Positions 1-8,178 of a stretch of DNA of 10,301 nucleotides are shown piece by piece; positions within the stretch are counted from its first letter, which is position 1, and each line of letters opens with the position of its first letter. Under the pieces are notes generated by a model that was not told the DNA's origin, did no database searches, and saw only the letters and a program-made list of their open reading frames with translations. Source of the DNA: Tubulinosema ratisbonensis (lineage: Eukaryota > Microsporidia > Tubulinosematidae). The translations under genes were made by a program, and so were the position numbers. The stretch is taken from assembly GCA_004000155.1 (NCBI GenBank), contig RCSS01000380.1:1-10301 (forward strand), given 5' to 3'.

Positions 1-706
1 GTTGAAAGCGATGGTTTTGTTTTGTAAAATCGTAATAAAATTAAACATATGAATGTTATAAAAGGAAATATTATGTTGTTCATTTTCATAAATTTGGGAT
101 GTAATTTTTTATTGTATATTGATTAGAAATAAATTTTTCAATTTTAATCTTGCTGTGTTAACATATTTATTCAAATAGTTCGTATTTATAAATTAAAGGT
201 TTTAAGCTGAAGAAGTGACTTTGTTAATCCGCTTAATTACAAAATTTTAACCTTGCAAGATTTAAATTAATAATCTATCAAAAATTGGCATATATCAAAT
301 AGAATACCCTTTTTTAATCGTCTTCGTTTTATGTGTTAAATATAGATATAAGAGTATAAATTGTTTATTAAGTAAAAGATATAAGAACAAGGATGGCGTA
401 AAAAAATGAATAAAAACTGAAAATGTAATAAGAAGCATTTACTTTTAAATATATTATATATTATTAGTTTAGAATGCATATATTATTTTTTAAAAAGGTT
501 TTATAGACATATTTACAAAAACAATTAAACTATAAATATAAATTTAAATAACCACTTTTTAATAAAATCTTTCTGTGATTACATAAATTAATTTTAACTT
601 ATTTAATCTGATCTGAGAATAACAAATATAAACTTTTAAAAGGGTAGAGAAAAAATTTAATAAGTTTTTCCTCAAGAATAATGTTGTTTTTATTACCTAA
701 ATAATA
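1..706. other. Gene-free A+T-rich stretch
   Basis: I see no frame of useful length, no RNA gene and no significant repeat here. The first eight codons of frame 1 (ending V-L before a TAA at 25-27) could be the tail of a gene that lies outside the window, but eight codons are not evidence. A short plus-strand stretch at about 28-123 is free of stops and hydrophobic at its end, which is unremarkable at this base composition. Confidence 0.5.
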
Positions 707-892
707 ATGATTCAATTGAACCATTTTTCTAAAATATATGCACGCACTGATGATAGGCAATATAATCATAGAATAAATGCATTCTATACCTTGGAGAAAG
801 AAAAGAAGAAGAAATATAAAAAACTACTAAACTTTAAAAGAAGCTTGCAATTTCAAGATGACAAACACATTGAATACATATATGCAATTTAA
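707..892 (+). CDS. Isolated 61-residue lysine-rich frame, doubtful
   Basis: An ATG-initiated frame of 61 codons with no recognisable domain, signal peptide or membrane segment. The middle is very basic (LEKEKKKKYKKL, residues 28-39) and the end is aromatic (HIEYIYAI). Three stops (TAA TAA TGA) lie directly upstream of the ATG in the same frame, so it cannot extend in the 5' direction. Its length is borderline for chance: with about one stop expected per ten codons, one such frame in 10 kb is not surprising. It has no neighbours to support it. It could equally be a fragment of an older decayed gene. No function is proposed. Confidence 0.2.
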   Translation: MIQLNHFSKIYARTDDRQYNHRINAFYTLEKEKKKKYKKLLNFKRSLQFQDDKHIEYIYAI

Positions 893-1179
893 ATCACTAA
901 TATAATAGTTCAATCAAAAATACATTAAATTAATGTTCTAAAGTCAAACTTACAAAGTGTACAGATATATTTAATCTCATATAAAAGAAAGTTGATTTTT
1001 ATAAAAATAAATAAATTTGTTTTAAAAATTTTTCCTAATATTAGATAAGTACAATAAATATAAAATTTGAGTTAATTTTTAAAAAAAATGGATTTTCTGA
1101 TTTTGGTAAGAATTTATTATAAGTAAAAAAAATATATTTTTTTTGATGAATGGTTTAAAATTACCTTTATTTCATCAAA
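893..1179. other. Gene-free A+T-rich stretch
   Basis: Low-complexity A+T-rich sequence with homopolymer runs of A and T. No frame, hairpin or motif here goes beyond what composition explains. Confidence 0.5.
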
Positions 1180-3083
1180 TTTATTCTGTTTGAAAGGCGC
1201 CATTTCATTCAACCGTTCTTATGCCTAAATTAAGTAGCATAATAATTTATCTCATTATTCGTAAATTCTTTGTTTTTCCCTAGGATCCAGAATATTGAAA
1301 GTGGTTGCTTAATTCTCAGACAATTTTGATTTTAAACAAGTGAAATACTTTTCATAGGGATGTAACCGCTAAGGATATGGAAAAGGACTTATAAATTATT
1401 AGTTTTCATTTAGCAGGTTAATTATATCCTCCATGTGGTGGAACTTACAATTATTTAAAGTAAGAACATTAAATTTAAAAATCCTAAAATAAGAGGCAAA
1501 ATTTTTTTATAAATTCAGTGTAAGAATCTTTTTGAAAACCTCAACCTTTGTTCTAATAACATATTAGATCCAAATTTTTGAATACTAATATGAAAATGAG
1601 ATTAGTTTTTTGATTTACAGTAAATAATTAAGGGAGTTTGTTCTTTTTGGAGAATAACCATAATTTTGTAATTAATGCTTACTTGCCCTAATTCATTTAA
1701 AGAATCTACCATGTTAATAAAAACCTGCAAATATCTGCCTTTAGTTAAGAGTTTCGTTGTTGTTTTCATCAAAGGGGAACTTAACTAGTTTTTTTTAAAA
1801 TTAATCTTCTAAAGTATTCTAAACACTATGCTTTAGCCTAATTAAATTTTAAAAATGCGAGCTTTTGTGTACTCTTCGCTCGTTAAAAATATTATATTTT
1901 TCAAAAAAAAGATATTTTTCCTGTTTCTTGTTTATAAGTTAAGAGGGCCTCTTTTACCTATTTGAAAAAAATGTCTTCATCTTTTAATACATCTGAAATT
2001 TTTGTATATTGATAGAAAATCTATAGTAATGTCTAAATATTTTCTAATTTCTTGGTCGTTAAATTTCTTCAAACATCTTTCGCTTTTTTTAAGACGCTAA
2101 TTTAATGGTATGACCTCTTTTTCTGTTATCATTCTCCTGTATAATGTCTTTTATTTCTTAGAAATAATTAGTTTCTTTAAGGTTCTTAAATAATTATAAA
2201 ATATAAATACTAATAATTTTACATCTAAATATTGTATATTAAAATATTATCTAATTAATTCATTTTTTTTATTTATTTTTAATGAAATTAGTATATTCAT
2301 GCATAACCTTGTAATAACCCCGCCTTTTTTGTTGAAGATTATTATAGGGTTGCTTGCTAAAACCGCCTTGCTTATATTTAAAAAAAAATCATTTTTTAGC
2401 CCTTGTTTTATGATTTCAATTTAATATTTTTTAAAGGGTAAGAAAAAGATGTTTTTCTTACCCTTTAAATTAAACAGAACTCGTTTTCTTGGATTGTAAT
2501 TATAAACAAATCCAACAAAATTGCTAAAAAAATTGTGATAATTTCTTTTTTGACTAATGCATTAGTTTATTACTTTAATTTCTTCAAAACTGTTAAAATT
2601 TTCCAATTTAATGAAATTTAATTTTAATTTTGTTGATATTTTAAAACCTTTCAACATCACTGCCGTGTCTTTCAAAAATCCTTAATTATTGCTTTTATGC
2701 CTCTTTCTAGCACTTTTTAAAGTTGATTTAGGGTAATTGTGCTCTTGATTGTCTCTTTTTTTGTTTTAGCATATTTAGTTATGTTTTTTGAACTTGCTAT
2801 ATATTTTACAAATTTTTTATATTTTCATCGAACGTTTTGATAAAGGCCATCTCTTTTATATTAAGTTCGTAAACTTAATTAATAAAATCATTACTTTCTT
2901 CTGATAGAACCATCTTACAACTTTTATTAAAAATTGCCTTTTTAATAATATTTTTTATACTTTCTTTGTTTTCATATTGGTTTCTAAGTGTTATTTATCA
3001 TATTCTGTAAATTCTGCAAATATGTCATTATACTATATGTTGTAATATAGGACTTTGGTTGGATTAACCATAGATTTTGTCAT
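1180..3083 (-). pseudogene. Large decayed minus-strand coding region, unknown family
   Basis: Read on the minus strand, this stretch behaves like a long dead gene. In one frame (codons starting 2759, 2756 and so on, down to about 1935) roughly 276 codons contain only about eight stops, where composition predicts about 27. The next frame downstream (1784 to about 1180) has 60 stop-free codons at 1784-1605 and then about ten stops in the rest. Upstream, pieces in three other frames hand over to each other: a possible start ATG at 3083-3081 (reading MTKSMVNPTKVLYYN), then stop-poor pieces around 2990-2830 (SIKNIIKKAIFNKSCKMVL) and 2815-2690 (KFVKYIASSKNITKYAK). The encoded composition is Lys/Ile/Asn/Leu-rich and globular-looking, not a simple repeat. 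I could not assign a family. Around 2070-1990 the reading (KKFNDQEIRKYLDITIDFL) vaguely recalls the start of retrotransposon Gag domains, but too weakly to name. At least three frameshifts and many stops exclude function. The strand and the coding nature are well supported; the gene's identity and exact ends are not. Confidence 0.5.
2430..2469. repeat. Perfect 18-bp inverted repeat, 4-nt loop
   Basis: The left arm at 2430-2447 (tttaaagggtaagaaaaa) is the exact reverse complement of the right arm at 2452-2469, separated by gatg. All 18 positions pair. At this composition a random pair of bases complements about one time in three, so an 18-bp perfect stem with so short a loop is very unlikely by chance in 10 kb. 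It lies inside the decayed minus-strand gene and is readable in that gene's main frame (LKGKKNIFFLPFK). That permits either an inserted palindromic element or a late-formed hairpin. A bidirectional terminator or small hairpin RNA is possible but unsupported. Confidence 0.85.
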
Positions 3084-3409
3084 ATTTTTTGTTCAATTTT
3101 GTAGAAATAAATCTGATAAGAAATAATATAATAGTTTATATTGTTAACTTTTATAAAATTAATTTAAATTTATTTGTAAATCCTAGAAAGTAGAATATGA
3201 AATTATAATTTTTTCTTTAAAAGTAAATTTTAATCATGAATTTTTAAACAAAAAAATTTTTAATTCATTAAAAAAAAATAAATTAATACATAATATTATA
3301 AAGTTTACTCTGGAAATAGCTCTGATTGTGATTTTTACTTATTTTGTTATGATTTTTTTGATAAATAAACAACTGTCTTATTATAAAAAACTGTCTAACT
3401 TTCATTTTA
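3084..3409. other. Gene-free A+T-rich spacer
   Basis: Between two stop-poor minus-strand blocks I see only A/T-rich sequence with dense stops in all frames. If 1180-3083 was once a gene starting at 3083, its promoter would have lain here, but no defined element is visible. Confidence 0.4.
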
Positions 3410-3660
3410 TAATTTTATTTTGGAAACAGAAGTGATAACCGTCGTTATATTTGAAAAACATATATGGATTTTGGTTCTAGTAAAATCTAAAATTAAATAA
3501 ATTGGGTCTTCTGAATAAACTACGGGGTTTTTTGCCTTAGAATGGTAAGTCTATACAAAGTCCTTTAACACATTTCTATATAAAATATAAGATAATCATC
3601 CATGGAGTATTATGGTAAAGGATGTCTCTACATAACCAGGTACAGGACAGAACACCTTCG
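3410..3660 (-). pseudogene. Short decayed coding-like fragment, unknown
   Basis: On the minus strand 46 consecutive sense codons run from about 3556 to 3410 in one frame, with a protein-like reading (KNPVVYSEDPIYLILDFTR, then KIHICFSNITTVITSVSK). Upstream in the same frame about 30 more codons (including GYVETSFTIILHG) are interrupted by only two stops. The local G+C (3630-3660) is higher than in the flanks. No family is recognised. It may belong to the same dead element as the blocks on either side. A chance open frame is a serious alternative. Confidence 0.25.
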
Positions 3661-4079
3661 TAATAAAAATAACCTAAAATTTTTTGGTTTTTTGAGTTAT
3701 TTAAGGTGAAATATTTGATACTTGATTTGTTGTTGATGGGTTTTCAGGAATTATCGAAAATACATAATATTTAAACGACTAAGCATTTTAAATTAAGTAT
3801 CTTGATATATTGTAATGAAATAATTATTTATTGTATCTTTATCTTGAAGCCCGGTAAGAAATGTTATTAACTATTTACATTTCTAACAAGATTATTGTAA
3901 CATTCCTGTATTTTTTACTATGTTGATTTTCTCTTATCCTTCTTATCTTTGTTATTTTATTTGTTTGTCTTTAGATCATCATGTCTTAAAATGTTTAAAA
4001 AAAGCTTTCAATTTTTATTTAAATTAGCATTTATAATTTAAACTTCTTAGGAATGAATTTTTTTATTTTAGAAATTATA
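3661..4079. other. Mostly featureless A+T-rich stretch
   Basis: The only hint is a minus-strand run of about 40 codons at roughly 3966-3848 with one stop (reading KIRRIRENQHSKKYRNVTI), in line with the neighbouring decayed minus-strand blocks but too short to call. No RNA gene or repeat was seen. Confidence 0.35.
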
Positions 4080-4917
4080 ACAAAATCAAACAATATTAAT
4101 CTATAATATTGTTTAAAATCATTTTTTTGTATCTTTTCCTCTTTAAAAAAAATACTTGAAATATTTTAGTTATTCTTTTTATTAAAAATTTTCTTATAAC
4201 TCTCTCTTTACGATTTTACCTGCAATATATACATTATTTATCTAATAATCATAACTATTTTAGGTTTGTATCATTGATAATATTAGACTTAACAGATTTA
4301 CTTAATCCAACCAAAAAATTTACAGCATTTTTTTTTGCTCTTTCAAACCTTTTTAAGATATTTGTTATTCATATGCTTCCTTTTTTTACATTTTTTTGTT
4401 CAAATTTTTTAAGCAATATTACATATTTTTTATATGCCATTTATTTATTTTAATAGATCTAATACAGGATGTGTTGGGTTCAAAATTTTTTATAATAAAA
4501 CTTTTTTTAATTACTATATCGTTTTTGTGAAGGTATAATTTTACTTATTTTATTGATTTTGAGAATGTGCTTAAATTCACAAAATAGATTGTTTTTATAT
4601 CATAATTTATTCTTATATTTCAAGCAAAATCTAATGGCAATGCGTTTAAGTATAAAGCATCAATCATTGATAATATCTTTCACGTTTTTGATATTTTTAA
4701 TGCCGGTCGGGTAGAAGATGAATGACTCTTATTTTTTAGTGAAGAGCGAGAAAGATATTTTCAGTTACTTACCTAATATTTTATTTATTTGAATAGCTTT
4801 GTTTATTTTCATGATTTTCTTGATTCTTTGTTGTTGCTTAATTGTGTTTTGAATATAGAGCAGCGTTATTCGTTTTACGTGTTAGTATTTTAAATATATA
4901 CTACTCGGATAGCCTTG
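4080..4917 (-). pseudogene. Second decayed minus-strand coding block, unknown
   Basis: In one minus-strand frame (codons starting 4917, 4914 and so on) two segments are stop-poor. The segment 4917-4510 has 136 codons with five internal stops, and 4440-4258 has 61 codons with a single stop (beginning MAYKKYVILLKKFEQKN, later RFERAKKNAVNFLVGLSKS). Between them, at about 4530-4420, a different frame is open for 37 codons (containing FEPNTSCIRSIKINK), as expected if one-base indels moved the frame. From 4215 to 4097 another 40 codons are open. The reading is Lys/Ile/Asn-rich. I recognise no domain. It lies upstream, in the minus-strand sense, of the larger dead region and could be part of the same ancestral element or a separate gene. 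The signal is weaker than for 1180-3083. Confidence 0.35.
4088..4114. repeat. 11-bp inverted repeat, 5-nt loop
   Basis: The arm aaacaatatta (4088-4098) pairs perfectly with taatattgttt (4104-4114) around atcta. A stem of this length made almost only of A and T is expected about once in a window of this composition, so it may have no meaning. Confidence 0.3.
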
Positions 4918-5162
4918 GTTGTCACCTGGATTTCTTTTTTTTTAAATACAAACCAAAATAATTCGTATTTATAAAAAATTTTACTTGTCACAGTTTTATT
5001 TGAAAAAAATACTTAAAAATTTTTGTTTTAAAAATTGTAAATCAGTCTTTATCCCAGAAATATTTAAAACTAATTTTATCAAATGAAAATTTTTATCAAA
5101 AAGCACGTTCTAAGATAATATTTTGTAAATGTTTAAAAAAAAACTATACAAAAAACTAGGAA

Positions 5163-5786
5163 ATGGTAACTATAACCGAGAATGATGTAAATTTACAATC
5201 TACAAGTGGTGCTACAAACTTGGAAGATCCTGAACAATCTCCCACTTTACAGACTTTGGATATTAAACAAATAGTTGATAAACTTACACGTGACGAAAGA
5301 ATAAAAGAAAAATATTCTGATATTGATGAGAATGGCTCTATGACATGGTTACTACTTAAATTATTACATTGTCCTTTTACAAAAAGGATTTTTCATAAAA
5401 TACTAATTTTTTATAATCTTAATCGCAAATTATTTCGATTAATTTTATTTAGCATTTATATTTGTTGTTCTTTTATACTTTTTATGGCGTTATTTGGTTA
5501 TTACAGGCAAATCTACTTGTTTGATATATTATTTATTGGTAGTTTATCTAATATTTGTAATGTTATTCAATTAATAATGAACTATTTTTACAAATCTAAA
5601 TACGATTGTTGGTTAGAATCATCTTTTCTAATATGTTATTTATTGATAATAGAAGTCATGTTAGCCGTAAGATTTTATTACGAGGAAATATTTTTTGATC
5701 GCATTTCATTTTTTTTTATTTTTTTATGTACATTTTTAGTTTTCATCTATAACTTTTTAATGTCTTTAAAATATTTTAATACATGA
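5163..5786 (+). CDS. Multi-spanning membrane protein, unknown family (N-terminal part?)
   Basis: An intact 207-residue frame. Residues 1-60 are hydrophilic and acidic (rich in Thr, Ser, Asp, Glu), with no signal peptide. Residues 61-85 form a hydrophobic to basic stretch that could lie on the membrane surface. Four strong membrane segments follow at about 91-112, 117-141, 150-173 and 179-203, with short polar loops (RQIY; YKSKYDCW; YYEEIFFDR). The ATG at 5163 is chosen because the preceding sequence is stop-rich and the charged N-terminus reads as protein. No catalytic motif or known family is recognised. The stop TGA (5784-5786) overlaps the ATG of the next frame by four bases (ATGA), and that frame adds three more membrane segments. 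So this may be the first half of a seven-segment protein split by an indel. T-rich homopolymers at about 5708-5727 lie within the last membrane segment. The location is presumably an integral membrane; the role is unknown. Confidence 0.72.
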   Translation: MVTITENDVNLQSTSGATNLEDPEQSPTLQTLDIKQIVDKLTRDERIKEKYSDIDENGSMTWLLLKLLHCPFTKRIFHKILIFYNLNRKLFRLILFSIYICCSFILFMALFGYYRQIYLFDILFIGSLSNICNVIQLIMNYFYKSKYDCWLESSFLICYLLIIEVMLAVRFYYEEIFFDRISFFFIFLCTFLVFIYNFLMSLKYFNT

Positions 5787-6061
5787 AATACATTTTACCA
5801 TCACTTTTCTTTATTATTTTAGTATTTTTTAGTGTATTTTACAAGTTTAAATACTATTTGATCGCTTATGTTATTTCCGTGATTTTGTGTACCTTTTGTA
5901 ATTTTTGGTTCAGGGTGTTTTATGCTAGACCGCAAAGATATTTAGATATTTTATATGGCGGGTTACTTTTGTTTTATATTTATACGTTCGATTTAATAAT
6001 AAAAACTGAAACAGAAAATTCAACCGAAAAAATGAATACCGGATTAAAATGCTCTAATTAA
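5783..6061 (+). CDS. Small three-span membrane protein, overlapping the upstream gene
   Basis: A 92-residue frame, shifted by -1 from the preceding one, starting at the ATG inside the four-base ATGA overlap. Membrane segments lie at about 3-20, 25-46 and 54-74. A polar tail rich in Thr, Glu, Asn and Lys (75-92) ends the protein. In this frame a TAA at 5777-5779 blocks any upstream extension, so either the ATG at 5783 is the true start, or the coding was joined to the upstream gene by an indel within the few bases 5780-5786. The four plus three membrane segments, uniform composition and lack of a spacer favour a single ancestral gene of about 300 residues, or translation of the second frame by stop/start re-initiation. 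Four-base ATGA overlaps are common between bacterial genes but unusual in eukaryotic nuclear genes. No family is recognised. Confidence 0.6.
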   Translation: MKYILPSLFFIILVFFSVFYKFKYYLIAYVISVILCTFCNFWFRVFYARPQRYLDILYGGLLLFYIYTFDLIIKTETENSTEKMNTGLKCSN

Positions 6062-6241
6062 AAATAATTTTTTTGCTAAAAACTTGAAAAATTTTCCCTA
6101 TAATTTTTCTATACCTTATTTTCGACAAATTATTAATTTATAATAGTTCTAAAACGAATTGGTAATAAAGATTTATTTAATTTTTTTTAGAGAAATTTCA
6201 ATATTTGTAACATGTATCTTATAATTTGTTGAGCTAAAATC
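6062..6241. other. Short 3' flank of membrane-protein genes
   Basis: A/T-rich sequence without frames. An AATAAA at about 6163-6168 could serve as a polyadenylation signal, but this hexamer is expected every few hundred bases at this composition, so it carries little weight. Confidence 0.3.
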
Positions 6242-7353
6242 ATTTTAGACTTAGAACAAAATATAAATTGGTTTAAAATATGCTATTTTGGGTTAAATAT
6301 AAAAATTTAGAAATTAAATTTACATTTTTAATTAGTTTACATGTATTCTTGTTGTAAATTTAATAGAATGATGATATTTTAATTTTATTCGAAGATAAGC
6401 ATACCTTAGTTCAAAAAATACTTTAAATTTAAAATATTTCACAATTAGGGGGGTATGTTGTTTTAACCATCTATTGCCAAACTAATAATCCTTGTTTTTA
6501 GATTGCAATCCGATTTTGAAGATATAGAGGTAAATTTTTTTATGAATTAATTAAAGTATTTTATTTTAAACCCTATAGTTTCGCGGTTGTATATTTTTTC
6601 AATAGTTAAGAAATTCAGTATTAATTCTTTTAAGCAATTTTTAACACTTTTTATCAAAAAATGTTCTGGTAGCAATCACAGTAACAATAAAAGTTATATT
6701 TAATTGAGAAAAATTTGTATAAAACCCAGAAAATTCGATGTATTCCTATATTTAAAACAAGTAAAAATTGAAAGTAGAAGATCAACAAAGAATAAAATAG
6801 ATATTAAATAATTAAATAACATGATCAAAGTTTTAAGATTTTTGTATTTTTATCAGAGATTTACTAAAAATAAGAACTTAAAATTAATAATAAAAAGAAA
6901 ACACTTTTGAAAAAACATTTATTACATTATCCGAAATATATTCAAAAACTAAAAGATTAGAGAATGAATAAAACATAATATCTAAAACAAGATAAAATAT
7001 TGGAATTCTAAATTATTATTATTTTTTTAAGTGAAAATGTACTGATTATTGTTTGAATTATTCAAAAATAAAATTATATGATTTTAAAATCGAAACACAT
7101 AAAATCATAACTGGCTGTATGTGGTTATTTTTATTTACAAACAAGTTTCTAATTTTCACATTTATTACCTTTGATTGATTCTTTTTTTTTATTTCTAGTT
7201 CTAATCATTCCTGGTTTTAAATTTTTAACATAATTCATATTTTGTTTTTTGACTGCAACTTCCATCATTCTACTATTAAAAATTCAACAGGAAGTTTAAA
7301 AAATATTATGTCAACAACATATTATGAGTTATTCAAAAAAATTAAAATCAAAT
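6242..7353 (+). pseudogene. Decayed Ty3/gypsy-like reverse transcriptase-RNase H remnant
   Basis: Reverse transcriptase landmarks appear in the right order and orientation, in different frames. At 6242 ILDLEQNINWFKI resembles the catalytic motif with the first Asp (family pattern LDLxxGYxQI). At 6287 FGL matches the MPFGL motif. At 6370 DDILILFEDKHTLVQ matches the YxDD box and its following helix. The FGL-to-DD distance, about 28 codons, is that of the family. At 6812-6871 NNMIKVLRFLYFYQRFTKN matches the thumb pattern (V-x-x-FLG-x-x-NYYRRFI). At 7086 KIETHKIITGC resembles the start of RNase H, and at 7321 IMSYSKKLKSN resembles its I-x-Y-x-SKKL motif. Stops and frameshifts separate all the pieces, and the distance between motif A and FGL is far too short, so a deletion is inferred. 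I see no protease, integrase or long terminal repeats. Each motif alone is weak; the order and spacing are the evidence. Between the two RNase H motifs, at about 7150-7270, the strand becomes T-rich and the minus strand is open for about 40 codons, possibly a small insertion. Confidence 0.5.
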
Positions 7354-8178
7354 ATAACTATAAAATGGTTTAATGAATAATATTACACATAATCTTGTAT
7401 AAATATTGGAATTTTAATAAGCTATAAAGTCTAAATGATCAAATAATTTCTAAAAACGTACTAATTTTTACATAGGAAATTATCTAAACATAATATATGA
7501 ATGTAATAAAATTTATCTGCGAAGAAAAAATTAAAACGATTTATAAGTAATAAGTGATTGTAAAAACCTCTATCAATGTTTATAAACATTTAATACTTTT
7601 AAATTTAGTTCTTTTATTTTAAAATTTTCTTTAAAAAATATTAGATTTCAATATCTTAGTTAAGTGTATTATTAAACTTTATATTTTTTTGTATATAGAA
7701 TCTAAATTCATCAAAGTTCTTTAAAGGGTGGTATTGTAGTTTTGTGTAGTAATTTTAACTTGTTGTTATTTTAAATATAAAGAAAAATAATTTTTACATG
7801 CTATTATATAGAAATTTAAAAATGCTTTAAATAATTCATTTAAAATGTGTATTTCTTTCACTAGTTTAAACAATAAAGATAGTAATAAGATACTTTTTAT
7901 ATAAATCTATTAAAAACTTTTTGTTAAATTAAATTTAAATAACCTTTAAACTAAAACTTCAAATTAATAATACACTATCTTTAAGAATTTTAAATCATAG
8001 AAATTTGATTTAAATAGTTTTATTTTAAGAGTGTTATAACCTCAAAATGAAAGCGTGATTTATTACGATATTAGTTAAAATATAAATGTAATTTTCTGGA
8101 ATCAAATTCAATTTTTTTCAGTTTCTGATAAGAAATTTTTTATCATAAAAATATTTAAACTAAAAATTATTTTCTGCC
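7354..8178. other. Gene-free A+T-rich stretch upstream of the acidic-protein gene
   Basis: No frame, RNA gene or significant repeat was found. The last 80 bases are presumably the promoter of the gene starting at 8179. A small imperfect hairpin (tgataa/ttatca around 8127-8145) and a short gcc just before the ATG are the only marks, and neither is strong. Some microsporidian genes carry C-rich triplets near the start, but a single instance proves nothing. Confidence 0.4.

Noticed and set aside
179..192. 14-base word ttcgtatttataaa repeated exactly at 4962-4975
   Set aside because: At this base composition many 14-base matches are expected within 10 kb.
1233..1331. Minus-strand reading ending EINYYAT, reminiscent of gypsy reverse transcriptase NYYRKF or RNase H NYAIT motifs
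   Set aside because: A single five-residue similarity with no other ordered motif around it on that strand.
3595..3603. MDDYLIF on the minus strand, resembling a reverse transcriptase YxDD box
   Set aside because: Preceded by a stop three codons upstream and with none of the flanking family motifs; the adjacent frame reads better as another peptide.
5157..5160. AGGA just before the ATG at 5163, as a Shine-Dalgarno sequence
   Set aside because: The spacing of two bases is too short and the rest of the window is eukaryotic in style.
5765..5771. TTTAAAA, a canonical -1 slippery heptamer in the correct frame just before the ATGA overlap
   Set aside because: After a -1 slip the new frame meets TAA at 5777-5779 before reaching the second membrane-protein frame, so it cannot join the two.
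6448..6453. Run of six G followed by tatgttg, like a polypurine tract before a 3' long terminal repeat
   Set aside because: It lies between the YxDD and thumb motifs of the reverse transcriptase remnant, where a 3' terminal repeat should not be, and no repeat partner was found.
7155..7270. Minus-strand stretch of about 38 open codons with a reading YVKNLKPGMIRTR, faintly like an integrase tail
   Set aside because: It is short, lies on the opposite strand between plus-strand RNase H motifs, and has no accompanying integrase core.
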